Counted from the stretch's first letter, positions 37,861 through 50,130 are shown. The stretch: 64,000 nt of DNA from Larus michahellis (GCF_964199755.1 NC_133903.1:6403001-6467000); one strand, 5' to 3'. The notes: generated from the letters alone by a model not told the origin. Translations and numbers: made by a program.

Positions 37861-40744
37861 CTATTCCCTGCTCATAACTGCATCCTGCTACTTACATAGC
37901 AAATACTAATACAACATATAGCTGGTAAGAGCAAGCTCAGCTTTGCTGCTATTATGAAGAGCCCTCTGGTTTCTTCATTCTGCTAATTTTCCCTGTGCTT
38001 AAGAGCTCAGCTGCTCCAGAGGACCAGGCTGGTGCTTGGCCATGGCATAGATGTACTCAGCAACACACTTTGACTTGAATTCTGCATCCCTGCGCTTCGG
38101 CAGAGCAAGCTCCCAATGCTGCGCACACAGGGCACCCTCCCTCTGTGAGAGCATCAATTACTGCCGCTTGCAAAATGATCTGTGAACTAAAATGGGTTTT
38201 TCTAATTCTGTCGCTGGAGAAGAACTTCTGGCTAATCAACTGGAGGCAGATGGAGTTGGCAGAGATGACATAAAGGCCTGCACTAATTACTCCACGTGTC
38301 TCAAGAACTGATAAGAGAGTTGATTTATGCCTGGAACAGCCTGATAATTCCGGAAATAATAGATATTGCATGACTTAACTAATCAATGTAAACCTGGTTG
38401 TGCTGTGATTTTGAATTAACAGGCATGGTATAGCGCAGGTGTATGGAAGATGGGCTACAGCCTCTACTACAAGAAGCCTAAATGTACCTACTAATGGCCC
38501 AAGCCAGGGACCAGGCTCTGGGTACATCCAGCAATTGTCTTTTACTGTATCTGGTGAGTTCTTGTGCTCTTGTGCTTGGGGAATGTGAGTGTGGCCCACT
38601 ATGACGGCACAAAGAAGGAAAATGGTGCACACATACACAACAACGGTGGGTAGGAGCAAGAACTTCCTTAGGAATTGGTCCATCCTATGAGTTCATGTAA
38701 ATAGTTGCATCAGGAGTAAGTAGTTTTAAGACCTGAGTGGTTTTAGCTCAGGCTATCGCCCTGCCTGGTGTGCTCGGTCCTCAAGGCTGGTGGTCACGCA
38801 GTCAGGTCTGTTCTCCACCTGCACAGCTGAATGGGGACACCCTTGGGTGGGAGTGAAGGCTCTGTCCACCCTGAGCTACAGGTCCTGCTGGCTGGAGTCA
38901 GCCTACAGGACAAAAAATGTTTTGCTCTGGCTGTTGTCCTGCTTTCCCCATTCTTCATAGACAGACCATTGCAGCTCTACGACCCATCATGGGACCTCCA
39001 TGTAGTACCCCCTACCTCTCACCTCAGGCTGATATTGTGGACATAACACATTTTTGCTGTTTGTATTTACAGATGCACAATGTTTTCCTGGACTAGCCTG
39101 GGAGGATGGACAGGTTTTATTCTGTTTTCACCCACCCAGGAACTTGTTTGCATTCCTCCACTGTGGTTGTGGAAGTGAAGATAGACCTATGGGCTGGCTG
39201 AGACCCACCCATTGTAGGCCAGAATATATATCACTGAACAAAAACACATGCTTTTCCAAACTAAGAGAGATGTCAGTTAGAAATACCTTAGATATGAAGA
39301 CAAATTCAAAAATGAACTTGCCTGATAGGACTTATGGTAAGATTGGTAGATCCAGAGTCAGTTTTAGCCTATTAAGAAGCCCAGTGACCAGGTCTCTGGG
39401 CAGGGATTTAACTTCGCCTCCTGCAGAGCACTTTAAGGAGAAGTATTTGTGTACCACAGTGCCATGCTTTAGTAAATTATATCTGCTTTTAGCACCTTAT
39501 GGCACAGGTGATCAAACACGTGAGTAGATTTTGAATGGTGCGTGTCAGGACCTGGTTTGGACTAGGAACTACAAGGTCCTGAGAAGGGCAGTTAAGAGAA
39601 GCAACAGGTCTCTGCTACCAGGCCGTCCCGAAGGCCTCACTCAAAAGGACTTGGGGAAACAAACTGCCACGGACTAGCTGATAAAGGTAACTTGGCTTTG
39701 AAACGACATCTTCAGGGTCCTCTGCTCAACATGCTGAGCCTTTGCGAAGCTATAAGGGGGAGAGGATTGCAACCTGGATCTCATTTTGGAAGGCTGCCAG
39801 CCCCAAAATCTTCAGCAATTCCAATGCGGGGCCACTCATTCTAATCACTCTTGTCTACCCTTCTCTGGGTGGCACTCTAGGGGGGAAGCACGTCAGCATC
39901 ATGCTCTGTTTAGAGTTATTTGAATAATCTGCCTTGCTTGTACAAATGCCAGGCTGATATTTACTGCTGGTGCCGGGGCTCAGTCACGTCCCTTAGAGAT
40001 GCTGTAGAAGGTCATGAAAGGTTGGAAGGACAGCTGAGATGCCCTCTCCTTTTGTATCCCCTGCCCTTGCTTGCTATTATATACAAATAAATTTCCTGAC
40101 AGAAGGACTGTTTGACCTGTGTGGTGGCGGAAAGCAATTTCTAAAGAGAATAGTTTCTGCCTGGATTCAAACAAATATCTAATTTGCTTTCTTCCTTTTT
40201 GTGTATGAAGAGTCCTCACTTCACGGTGCTTGGATCAGACACGAGGCAGGAATCAGGTCTGGATGCCGTTCCTTTCTCCCCCCACCCTGCTACATGGTCT
40301 CACATTAGTCATTTGGTCTCTGTCTGTCCCCTGAGCTCCCAAGCGCCTTGAGGCACAGCAACTTTCCTTTCGGTGCCTGAGCAGGACAGAGCCCCACAGG
40401 TCCCTGTACTTGGTCCTACCACCCTAAACTATATTGCATCTACAACGGTTTAAGCATCAAAGACTCAGCTGAGTCTTTTTTGTGCAGTGCCTGACGATGC
40501 CATGAAATGGATAGTCAAGAAGGGGATTGAACTTGTTTTAATTTCTGAAAATACAGTTTATATTCATGTCCATACTTACATTCAGAACCAATAAATATAC
40601 ACAACAGCTTTCCAGGACTTCACAATCATCGTCACTTACATAATAATAAAGTGGTTACATTACATTTTATATGCAGTTTGGTTTAGAATGTGAAAGTATT
40701 ATGAATACATTGAATCCTTTCGACAATGTTTTCCTCGTCTTGTT
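37861..40744. other. Intergenic, beyond the SSTR5 3' end
   Basis: No gene is supported. Frames at 38375-38683 (minus) and 39054-39527 (plus) are open, but they match no family I know and lack splice or promoter context. No transposon signature is recognised. Confidence 0.4.
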
Positions 40745-40750
40745 TTTATT
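40745..40750 (-). terminator. SSTR5: Candidate SSTR5 polyadenylation signal
   Basis: TTTATT on the + strand reads AATAAA on the coding strand, about 600 bases after the SSTR5 stop. Another candidate (ATTAAA on the minus strand) lies at 40537-40542. The actual 3' end is not determined. Confidence 0.3.
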
Positions 40751-41351
40751 CTTTCTTATTGTGTTTGAAAGATTCATGAATACTATGAATCTCTTATATG
40801 GGTTAATGACAGTAAAACGATCTAAATGGACTACACAGCACTTTATAACCATGGCTCATACACAATTTTAAGATCAGTGCTGTGGCCTTTTTTGTATGAA
40901 TCTTCCTCTTAAGAAATAGTGTTTTTCTTTTAAGAGATCTCCTTGAAGACTTCCAAAGATATTATCTGAGCATTTTTCTGCTTTGAGCTGATCCCAACAG
41001 TGCAAAGCAGCCATAAACTCAGCTTAACAAGGTAGTTAAAACAGGTTTAGTGTTGTTTTGCATCAATAGAGCATTACAAAGCCAGCAGTGTTTACCAGTA
41101 AATCAGTTCTCTGGAATACAGAAAGTGGTAACACACGTCTGACTTAGCTAAAACACCATAAGAGCCTCACACAGCCCAGTATAACCCATAACACTTTTAG
41201 CTGGGAAACGGAGGGGAGTAAAGAGAAGTCTATATACATGTATTTGAGTTTGTGGGTCTCCAGATTCTAGCTTTGCTATGAATTCATTTCTCCTTTAAGT
41301 CCCCAAATTCTCCAGGTCTACAGGTACTACATGCAGTACGAAACCATGCCC
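40751..41351 (-). other. SSTR5: Probable SSTR5 3' UTR
   Basis: AT-rich non-coding sequence following the TAA stop, up to the first candidate polyadenylation hexamer. It contains a small inverted repeat (agattcat / atgaatct) near 40769-40791. The extent is inferred. Confidence 0.4.
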
Positions 41352-42464
41352 TTAGACCTTGCTAGTCTGCATATGTCCGTTGAATTCAATATTTCTCTGG
41401 GTTAACATGGATTCTTGCAAGCGGCTGCTGTTCTCTTGCCTGTGTTCAATGGGGTCACCATCCTCTACGCCGTTGCCCTTTCGGAGGCAAAGGACTTTCT
41501 GAAAACTCTGCTTGAAGTTGTCAGAAAGAAATCCATAAAGAATGGGGTTGGCACAGCTGTTTGCATAGGACAGGACCACCACAAAGAAGTACACCCCTAC
41601 CAACACAGGGTCTTCTGGCAGTATAAATATCAAATTGACAATGTTCATCATGTAAAATGGGAGCCAGCAAAACACAAAGACCACCACAATGATCACCACC
41701 ATCCTGGTCACCTTCCTCTCTGATCTCCTGCGCCTCGTAGACCCAACTCGGATCCCCGAAGATTTGACTTTAATCACGATCAGCAAGTAGCAGAGACAGA
41801 TCACCAACAAAGGACCAAAAAAACCAAGGACCGATGTGTAAATTATGAACGCTGCTGACCAGATGTTGACAGGCTCTGGCCAGTTCATGTTGCAGGTCTG
41901 AAAGTCTTCCTGCACATCTGAAAAGATGATCACTGGAAGCACCACCAAGAACGAGAATGTCCAGACAGTCATGCTGATGAGCTTGGCCACCCTGGGACGC
42001 CTCCACTTGGTTGATTTAATGGGGTGAACTACTGCCAGGTAGCGGTCCATGCTCATCACAGTCAAACAAAAAATACTAGTGAATTGGTTAATACCATCTA
42101 CAGTCATAACCAGCCTGCACAAAAAGGAGCCAAAAGGCCAATAGGAGATGGCATTCTGGGTGGCCAGGAAGGGCAGGCCCAGCATGAAGAGTACGTCAGC
42201 AACAGCTAAATTCAAGATGTATATGTTGGTGACAGTTTTCATCTTGGCATAGCGCAAAACCACGTAAATGACCAATGTGTTGCCGCTGAGTCCAACCGCA
42301 CATACGAGGAGGTAACAGATGGGAATGAGGACTTTGTGGATGTATTTGAATGAGGGCTGCTCTGAGAGCGTCCCGTTCTCTGTCACATTTGTGAGCAGTG
42401 AGGAATTCACATCGCTGGAGCCAGCTTCTGTGCTAAATGTGCTGGAAAAGTATAAAGGATCCAT
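41352..42464 (-). CDS. SSTR5: Somatostatin receptor type 5
   Basis: A 370-residue rhodopsin-class GPCR that binds somatostatin-14/-28 and cortistatin and signals mainly through Gi/o at the plasma membrane. It is a full-length single coding exon, as in other vertebrate SSTRs; human SSTR5 has 364 residues. Visible elements: N-glycosylation sequons at Asn20, Asn26 and Asn30; seven hydrophobic helices between about 45 and 312; Asp90 in helix 2; Asp123 in helix 3 (the ligand-contact Asp of SSTRs); the Cys116-Cys191 extracellular disulfide pair; DRY at 140-142; CWLP at 266-269; the SSTR signature [11 protein letters not shown] at 300-310; Cys326 as a likely palmitoylation site; and a class I PDZ-type end SKV. 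Start MDPL, the SDVQED loop, [14 protein letters not shown] and the MQTSK ending all point to type 5 over type 2 or 3. No damage is seen. Confidence 0.97.
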   Translation of the reverse strand: MDPLYFSSTFSTEAGSSDVNSSLLTNVTENGTLSEQPSFKYIHKVLIPICYLLVCAVGLSGNTLVIYVVLRYAKMKTVTNIYILNLAVADVLFMLGLPFLATQNAISYWPFGSFLCRLVMTVDGINQFTSIFCLTVMSMDRYLAVVHPIKSTKWRRPRVAKLISMTVWTFSFLVVLPVIIFSDVQEDFQTCNMNWPEPVNIWSAAFIIYTSVLGFFGPLLVICLCYLLIVIKVKSSGIRVGSTRRRRSERKVTRMVVIIVVVFVFCWLPFYMMNIVNLIFILPEDPVLVGVYFFVVVLSYANSCANPILYGFLSDNFKQSFQKVLCLRKGNGVEDGDPIEHRQENSSRLQESMLTQRNIEFNGHMQTSKV

Positions 42465-42528
42465 AACTTTTACTCCTCAGTTTTTCTTTTAAGGCTAAGA
42501 GAGATTAAACTTCATGGGAGTCTTGTTC
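42465..42528 (-). other. SSTR5: SSTR5 5' UTR within the coding exon, with splice acceptor
   Basis: On the minus strand a long T-rich polypyrimidine tract ends in ctttctag. The exon therefore probably starts at 42528, 64 bases before the ATG at 42464. This strong acceptor means SSTR5 must have at least one upstream non-coding exon. Confidence 0.7.
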
Positions 42529-45500
42529 CTAGAAAGAAAAAAAAAAGGAAGAAAAAGAGAGAAAGAAAGAGTGAATTCAAGGTAGACTAAGTGTGGCACA
42601 TCATTTAATTTTCTATCTGTAGTCGGATTTTGTGTTTGAATTATGCAGTTAGCACATGTGATGGGATGAAGGCCTGAACAAAGGAATTGCATGACGAGAG
42701 AATTGCACAAGTGCTCATCTCAGTAGATGATGGTCTCTGTTGAATTTTCATAAGCTCCATGCAGGAGGGTCAGGATGTAACTGTAAGGATGGGGGCCTGC
42801 ACGGCAGGAACACAGCGTGCAACCCACCGGGAAATGCAGGCGAGAGGAGAAGGTGATGGCCATCACACCTCACAGTCAGAGCAGAAGCTTTCCTGCAGCA
42901 CAGGAGTCTGAATGCCCCAGCGCGTGGGCCGTTCGGGTCCAAAGCCTACCAGTAACAAGGCCAGTCCTTCCTCTACTGACGAGAAGTGTTAATTCTTGCA
43001 TACTTCCTGTGCTGCTTGGCAAGCAAACTTTACCGTTTGATGGTCTCGTTTTCCACAACCTGTATTAAACATGTTTTCCTCTTTTGTGAAATCAAGGAGC
43101 AGGGCGGATAATACCCTCTGCTTCCCAACCTGCACAAAAATACACAAATCCAGAACCCACCTTTCCTCCTCGCTTTCTGTCTAAAAACTGATACAGAAAA
43201 TGTTAGAGGATAATTTTGACAGACTCTGACCGAACAGTGCATACAAATCCGGCAGAAAGCAAAGCCCTGGCATTAGCGCCGAAAGCTTTAAGCTCCAAAT
43301 TGGTGCAATTCCGCTGTCACTGGCAGAGGGTGCCCGGAGAGGCTCAGGGACTGACTCAGCCCTCTCTCACTCCAGGGCAACCTCTGGGTGCTTTCAGAAT
43401 CCAGAAACAAAGTTCCCGGCTCTTCGTATCTGAAGCTCCACTGCGATGTTTCACAGGTCTCCCTGTTTACATGGAAACAGTCTCAGTTTGATATATTCAA
43501 ATGCCACTTACTGCCTGGCAGAACCAATTGAGAGCCCCCAGGGAACATCAGCAGTTGTGTAGGTGGGGAAAAAAAAAGCCCTCCATAACAACCGACAAAA
43601 CCCAAGGGGGAAAAAAAATAAATAAAAAAAAAAATCGATGAACTCCAAGATGGAGAGGACCATGTCTGAGAACACTCTTCCATCGGGTCAGGCCGTGTGC
43701 TCGCAGATGTGAAGACTCTGCAATGGAAAGGAACAAGCTGTTTCTTTTCCATCTCTTGAGACTACTCTGCTGTTAGTGTTTCTGAGTCCCTCTGCTCTCC
43801 ACCTGAAGTGTGCTTTTTGTCTAAGAAACACCTTTCTTCTGCAGGAAATCCAAACGGCAGTGGGCAGCTTAAGGACGCAGACAGCTGAACTTGGTGATAG
43901 AATATATTTCACTAGACAATCTGAAAAGGGTTGAGACTTTCCAGCGCTCTCTTTCTGTGACATGCTTGATTCACACGAATGTTTTTTCGTTCTGTGTCTG
44001 AACGTGGTCTAAGTAGATGTTCTTTCTTTATAGCTTTCCACTATAAAACAGTCAAAGTATCTGCCATAACAGAGTGGAGAATCAAAACACCAATCTGGCC
44101 CAAGATCTCTCCCAAGTCTGGCCAGCGGACTGCGGTGAAGGTGCTCAAGGAGGATGCGACCAGCAACTTTTTTGTTCCCATCTCCTGATGGTTATGTTTC
44201 CGTAATAACCTGGGGGTGTGAATCTGCATTCAAGATGACGGCAAAAACACCCAGCCCACATTGCACCCATGCCTTTCGAGCAAAAGCAAAATTCAGCATC
44301 AAGTAAGCATGCAAAAGACTCCTTGTCTCCAAGAGGAACGCAAACACCTCCACGGGCTGGTTACCGTGCTTTCTCTTTGGGTGAGAAAAACTGCCGTGGG
44401 TGAGAGCAGAAGTCCCTCCAGCTACCAGTAGTAATCACAAATATGCTGTTCTGATTTGGAAATGTGCAGATGGGAAGTAGGTGTCTCACATGTTACTCCC
44501 TAGCTGGGAGGAGATGTACCAGGGAAATCAGAAATCCAGGGTGGTCGAGAGAGCTGCCAAAGCTCAAACAAATGCTGGCTTGAAGATGGAGATGAGAAAT
44601 GGGCAGGGAGGATCTGCACTTTCTGAACATGCCACCGTGGTGTTTGGGGTTCACGTATTACAGCCATGGGCTCACTGAAAGAGCCGTTGCGGTCCCTGAC
44701 AGCACACTGCAGGGAGACGCCAGCTGAGACCATGTGCCTTGGGAATTAAATAGCACTGGACTTAATGCTTAATTAAGGAAAGGCAAACTCCAGTTCTGGC
44801 CAAAGAGTGGACTTTTAAATCCTGTTCTGACACTAATTTTGAAATGTAAAGTTGTATTAAAACTCAGATTATTGGTGGGGGAAATCTGGGAGAAGCCAAA
44901 GCAGCACCGTGCTGCTCTCGGGCTGTTAGGGGTCTGATCTTTGGGATTTTCTTGCAACCCAGATGCTGTGTGTGACCCAGCTGGTTAACCAGCATCTCTG
45001 AAGGGAAGAATATAAACAAAATGGGTGGTGGGATGGGGCAGTCGGTGTTTATAAACTCATATTCATGGAGCTGCATTTTTGGGACTGAGTGTGGTGCTGA
45101 GATTTGGAAAGCGCTTCTCCCCAGACTAGCTCAGTCTGGGCCAAAAAGCAAAATATTTGTTCTGGGACTGCAAAAATAGGAGGACAGTAAAAAGAACCAG
45201 TGCTCCCACTCAGAAGGGGAAGGAAAGGGAATGCATGTGTGGTTCTCATCCTAGTGCTATAAAAGAATGGGGGATGGACATCCTCCTTTTCCCCCACAGT
45301 ACATATCCTTGAAATAGTTGACTATAGAAATTACACAGTAAATTCTTCAAGCCTGTTGCTCCTTCCACCACACTTAGAGTTCAAGCCTTGGGAGAAGCAC
45401 TGAGGAAGAGGAGTTCCTTTACGTGGATAACCTACTGCCCAAATGCTTGCCAAAAGCCTCAGGTTCTTCGAGCCACCCATTGCTGGCATTCATGATGCAC

Positions 45501-45905
45501 CCAAAGGATTTTCTTTAGGGACCTTTGTGTGCCTCCCATGGAGGGGGACAGCTCTTCCAGCCTCCTTCAACAACCGCTGTGACAGTCTCTTTCTGCTGCT
45601 GTGCCATCCCCAGGAGTCAATGACACTTCAGCAGTTTGTCAGTCTGCTTCTTTAGCATTTTGGGGCTCTTCTCTTCGTTTTGTGTGCACATTAACCTTTA
45701 CTCTCAGATTTTTTGCTCCGTTTGATGAATTTTGCACCTTTCCCTTCAAAAGCAGGTGGATTCAGAAGGAAATGCGTTGCTAAGGCTCTCGTGCAAAGTC
45801 TTTCGTGTCTTCATGTGGTGGCAGCCTGCAGGCTGGCGGCACCAGCAAGCATCATCGGAACATTTTCCGTGTACTGGCTGGGGACCTGATGTGCTTAGAG
45901 TCGTC

Positions 45906-45966
45906 CAGATCTGAAAACTGAGCCCAGAGGCCCCGTTCAGTGCTTTATCCACTAAACCACTGAAAC
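45906..45966 (-). mobile_element. MIR-like SINE, tRNA-derived end
   Basis: Read on the minus strand it gives 'cagtggtttagtggataaag', 'cactgaacggggcctctggg' and 'ctcagttttcagatc'. This parallels the 5' tRNA-related part of MIR (AGTGGTTAAGAGCACGGACT - CTGGAGCCAGA). It is about 60 bases long and diverged. Confidence 0.55.
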
Positions 45967-46487
45967 TACATTGCCTTTGCCTTGTAGCCATTGGTATTTT
46001 GGGACTCGTTATAGCATGGCAACAACCAAAAAAGCTGAACCGCTGCAAAAGCATGTTTTGCTGGCTGCCTTTGGTGAGCATAGATGATTTTCCCTTCTGT
46101 TTCCCTCTGCTATCTAGCTCACAGCTTGCCCCTCACCAGCACAATTTTTGTCTGAACTTATATTGCCACTACAGCAGTTAATGACCACGAACCTCAACAA
46201 AGGATGACTAAATATAATTAAGGCATGCTGACTGATACCTTATACACTTGTTTTGGTATTCTTAATTAATGGATTAATAAAAAAACACCTCTAGGGGACT
46301 TTCTCTTGTCCAGATTTTTTTCTCCTCGGTGTTTGATCTCCAAGGCATCATACTGGCATACTTCTTAAATTGTGTGCTTTGTGCTTAAAACATGCGAACC
46401 AAAAAGGCAGCGGAGCTTAGGGCATAGATCCAGAGCAATCACTGGTATAATTCCAAGTTCTCCTTTTACAGAGCAGTACCCTGGAAC

Positions 46488-46514
<27 letters not shown>
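46488..46514 (+). repeat. Poly-A run (27 bases)
   Basis: The longest A homopolymer in the window, following 'gcagtaccctggaac'. The upstream 100 bases do not match a retroposon I recognise, and I see no target-site duplication. It could be the tail of a small processed insertion or plain slippage. Confidence 0.8.
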
Positions 46515-46519
<5 letters not shown>

Positions 46520-47491
46520 CTACTGCAGCTGAACATACCTGGCTGCCTGTGTCCCTGCCCAAGAAAACTGAGAGAAGAAATAGCGGAGATGTTATGGTAC
46601 AAACCAGTCTGCTCGGAAGAAGGTATTTAGCCTTTGTGAAAACTCCTCTAGCAGGTATCCTAAACAAACACGCTTTTACTGGGCACAAGAGCGGGTATCC
46701 AGCTAAAAGCACACAGCAGCCCATTAGTGACTGAAGCGTCACCACGACAAAAGGAAGAACAAACCTTAAAACTGTCCAGGCAGATCAAGGTGGAAATTCT
46801 TCCTGGCTGTGGTTACAATAGCAAAGCAAAAATAACTCTATGAAGTGCATTGCACCAGAGTCAAAGCAGGGTATAGCTGGGATCAAGAAGGAATTACATA
46901 AAGAAACCTAATTTTATGAGTCAAGATTTGATCTCGCTGCCTATTTAGCACTGGAATCATAACTCTTATGCAGCATCAAGCACAATTGCTGTGAAGAGAG
47001 TTACAACAGAACAGCAGATTACTTCTTCCAGGTGCAGAGTAACTAGCAGGAACAGACAAAAAGGTAATCCAGACAGATATGCTTTTAAAACACATGGCCT
47101 GGGTAGTAATGGGAAGAAAAGCACCTGGATAAGTACCCAAGAAGGATCTAACAGCAGCAGAACTTCATGTTTTTCCCCCCTGTCCCATGGAGTTAGCTGT
47201 GATAAGTTAGTGGAGCTGTAAAGAAGCGAAGAAAAACTCTCCTAGTCCTTTTTAGTAAGTTTGCCTTTTTGGGGATGACTGTTCGTCACCTGCTCCTTCA
47301 GCTACAGCCCGGGGGGCCTGATGCTTTGCCTTGGCGTGGACGGAGCAGGCAGAGCCAAGGGTTGCTGCTGCAGGAGGGGGCGCGAGCTGCTGGTGGAAGG
47401 GGAAGGAAGGGAGGTGGTGGCGTGAAAGTTGGTGTGACCTGGCAGAGCGGCTCTGAAATAACACGAACGCCCAGGCAGGGCTCCTCTGCAT

Positions 47492-47510
47492 GAGGAGGAG
47501 GAGGAGGAGG
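47492..47510 (+). repeat. (GAG)n trinucleotide tract
   Basis: Six GAG units in a row, bordered by a short G-rich end. Confidence 0.75.
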
Positions 47511-48057
47511 GAAATGCAGCATCATGCCAAGACCTGCTTCAACTTCTTACAGTGATAATAATGTTCTTGCACTAAACCAGTAGCTCCCTGAGAGCACAGA
47601 AATCTCATCATTTCATAGGCAAAATTCTTGGGTTTCCCCACTCCCTACCTTAGTCCATGGGGTAAAAAAGCAAAAGGATTCAGCTCAGATGGGAACTTTC
47701 TCCTTGTTAAAATCTGCCATTTGACATCTCTCAGGCATGTTTCTCACTCCAACAAACCAGTGATTGATTTTCCTCTACAGAAGACATAACAAAACAACTT
47801 TCTTGTGCTAAATTGGTTTTCAGTTTTGACTAGCTGTATTGGTACTAAACACTGATCGCTGAAGTCAAAATTGGATACTATCTTGCCACTTTTAGCACTA
47901 TCAAAATCTTTAGGAACTATATTTTCAACTCAGGCCAGCCCAGTGTTTCCTAGAGCACCCTGCAGAGACATTACCTGATGTCTCGATCCTATTTTTAGTT
48001 TGCAAACAAACAGCCCATAAAACACTTTTACTTTTGCCAAATATTTGCTAAATACTT

Positions 48058-48074
48058 CCCCCCCCCCGCCCCCC
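48058..48074 (+). repeat. C-rich homopolymer tract
   Basis: Ten C, one G, six C. It would be a G-rich tract on the SSTR5 transcript strand. This kind of run is prone to sequencing length error. Confidence 0.75.
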
Positions 48075-48381
48075 AAACACATTTCAGGCTCTGTTATGCT
48101 CAGAGATTACTCACTTCGGCTGAGCTGGTCCTGTCACACAAACAGTCGTGTAAATCACATGCTTCTGATTTTGCTCCCATATCAGTTGATTTAAGCAACT
48201 TCAGCCAGAGGAAAGTGTGGAGCCCAACATCTCCGTGCTCACACCCAGGCAGGCGAGGCTGGGGCTAAACTCCGACGGCTGCACTGGCACATCACCGTAA
48301 CTGGGGTTTTTATCAAAACATTTCTCTTCCACCCCGTTCTCCTCTGCAATCCAACTGATTTCAGGGGTGTGACAGATTCAA

Positions 48382-48433
48382 AACCAGTTCAGTTGAGGAG
48401 TATGGGCTCAACCAGTTCAGTTCAGTATGGGCT
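48382..48433. repeat. Short direct repeat
   Basis: Two partial copies of aaccagttcagt...agtatgggct, 28 and 24 bases long, lie head to tail. The second lacks a few bases. Confidence 0.65.
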
Positions 48434-49607
48434 GCGTCTCCTCCAAGGCTGAGGGAGAGCTGAAATGACCACAGATCCCTTTGGCTCCGTCACTCCTTCC
48501 AGGGGAGCCCCGGGTCAGACCAAGCTCAGTAACAGCTTCTCTTGATGCGCGAAGTGGAGCAGCTCCCGGAGAGGAGTCTCGGGGGGGACCTCCCAAGGTG
48601 CAAGGTCTCTGGCTCGGGGTGCACCCCACACCAGCAGTGCAGATCCACTCCGGCCACCGAGCCCTGGTGACAAAGTCCCCCAGGAGCTGGGATTCCCAAC
48701 ACAAGCACTAACAGACTGATCCCAGCACCCTAAGTACTGGCTGCCTGGTGTGACCTGCATGTCTCCTCCCCCACAAAACTATAAGAAGTCTCTAGTTTAC
48801 CCCAACGCAAGCCTGCAAGTTCAAAACACTTCAACCGTGTTGTTCTTTCCCTGCTCTTCAGCCTGGGCACAGGGAACAAGGGGTGCCGGGTTCTGCAGGT
48901 GCTGGGAGCTGCAGTAAGCCAGCGAGGCACACGGTGCTACTCCCAGCCCAGACCGCTGGTGACTCCCAGGACTCTGCTTTGACCTTGACCATCCACTTCT
49001 TGCTGACCATCTTGGAGCACATCCGACCCCCTGCTCTTCCCTCCCGTGTTTTATCAGAAAGGAGCACGGTGCGCTCAGCTCTAGCCCCCCATGGCTTTCT
49101 GTGCCCACGCTGTGCCAGGCTGGGCAGCATTCAGGGCTCTGACACCTTTTTGGGTCACGGTGGGGCTCAAGCAGCGCTGAGTGGGTGGCGTGTCGGGCTG
49201 TGCCTGCGCATCCCTCCCGCAGGTGCCTTTCTCCTTCCTTTCAAGCGGCCGCTTTAAAGCAACGGTAAGGCTTGTCCTGCTTTAAACACCGCATCCTCCG
49301 CTCGGCCAGCGGGTCCTCTCCCCGCCATCCCTCCAGCCAGGACGGGGTCAGTCCCCTCTCCAGCAGCACAAGCCCCGTAAGAAGGGAAAACTCGGGGTGG
49401 CCGCTTGCTTCGGGGAAGCCGCAAACGGGACCGAGCGCTCCGGTGCCTCATTCATCCCAGAGAGCCCTCAAAAGCGGGGTGCGCTGCTTTGCAAAGCCCC
49501 AGTCTGCCCCGTCCCTATCCCTTCTGCCTCTCCCCCCGTCCCTTTCGGCTCCCCCAGCCCCGCTCGCTGTTCTTCTCCCTTCTCCCCGCTCCCCCGGCAG
49601 TGATTAC

Positions 49608-49700
49608 CTGCAGCTCCAGGGACTCTTCTCCGCCGGGTGGAGGCATGAACGGCCCCTTGGGCTGCCGCACTGCTCCGGTTGCTGCCCCCCACCCCCACCC
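49608..49700 (-). other. SSTR5: Candidate SSTR5 non-coding exon, downstream donor
   Basis: The minus strand reads cctggagctgcag, then gtaatcac, which is a near-consensus donor with the exon ending at 49608. The 5' end of the exon is unknown; the right boundary given is nominal. Confidence 0.4.
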
Positions 49701-49705
49701 CCCGG
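49685..49705 (-). other. G-quadruplex-capable run in CpG island
   Basis: On the minus strand four G runs of five or more lie close together (the + strand reads cccccc-a-ccccc-a-cccccc plus neighbours). They lie where the SSTR5 promoter is proposed. Confidence 0.45.
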
Positions 49706-49809
49706 GGCCGCTCGCCGAGCCGGGAGCGCACCCCGCGCTCCGCCGCTTCCCCCCGGCGGCGGGCGGGGACCGCGGCCGCTCCCCCGGGGAGGAGGGACGG
49801 GGCTCCCGG

Positions 49810-49835
49810 CGGGGAGGGAGGGAGGGAGGGAGGAG
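49810..49835 (+). repeat. (GGGA)n tract
   Basis: Five or six GGGA units in a row inside the CpG island; G-quadruplex capable on the + strand. Confidence 0.75.
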
Positions 49836-50029
49836 GTGAAGGGAGCAGCGGCAGGGGAGGGTGCCGCAGCGCCGGAGGGGACACCCCGGGGCCACCCACT
49901 CAGCAGAAAGTTGGGCTGGAGGTAGGGAGCCGTCGGTGCCGGAGGGAGCAGCCTTCCGCCGGGATGCTCTGCACCCCCACGCCCCAAGCATGCCTGTGCC
50001 TCCCTCCCCAAGCTCAGGGACGCCCTTAC

Positions 50030-50130
50030 CTTGCTCTGTCGTCCCGCTGTGCTGCCGGTCCCGCTGCTGTGCCCGGCCCCCTGCCACGGGTGCGGGGTCT
50101 GCGCCTTGCGAGGGGAGCGGCGGCTCCTGG
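50030..50130 (-). other. SSTR5: Candidate SSTR5 non-coding exon, upstream donor
   Basis: The minus strand reads gacagagcaag, then gtaagggcg, which is an excellent donor with the exon ending at 50030. It may be an alternative first exon to the one ending at 49608. The right boundary is nominal. Confidence 0.4.

Larger units (their letters stand above)
42529..49607 (-). other. SSTR5: Predicted SSTR5 5' intron
   Basis: If the acceptor at 42529 pairs with the minus-strand donor at 49607, the intron is about 7.1 kb. It contains a MIR-like piece (45906-45966), a 27-base A run (46488-46514), a (GAG)n tract, a C-rich run (48058-48074) and a short partial direct repeat at 48382-48433. No coding exon is recognised inside it. 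Confidence 0.45.

Noticed and set aside
38375-38683. 102-codon minus-strand frame with a hydrophobic N-terminus
   Set aside because: It looks like a signal or membrane segment at first, but the remainder is low in conserved features, no family is recognised and there is no support from context.
41415-42209. Plus-strand and alternative-frame frames overlapping SSTR5
   Set aside because: They are antisense or out-of-frame shadows of the receptor coding exon.
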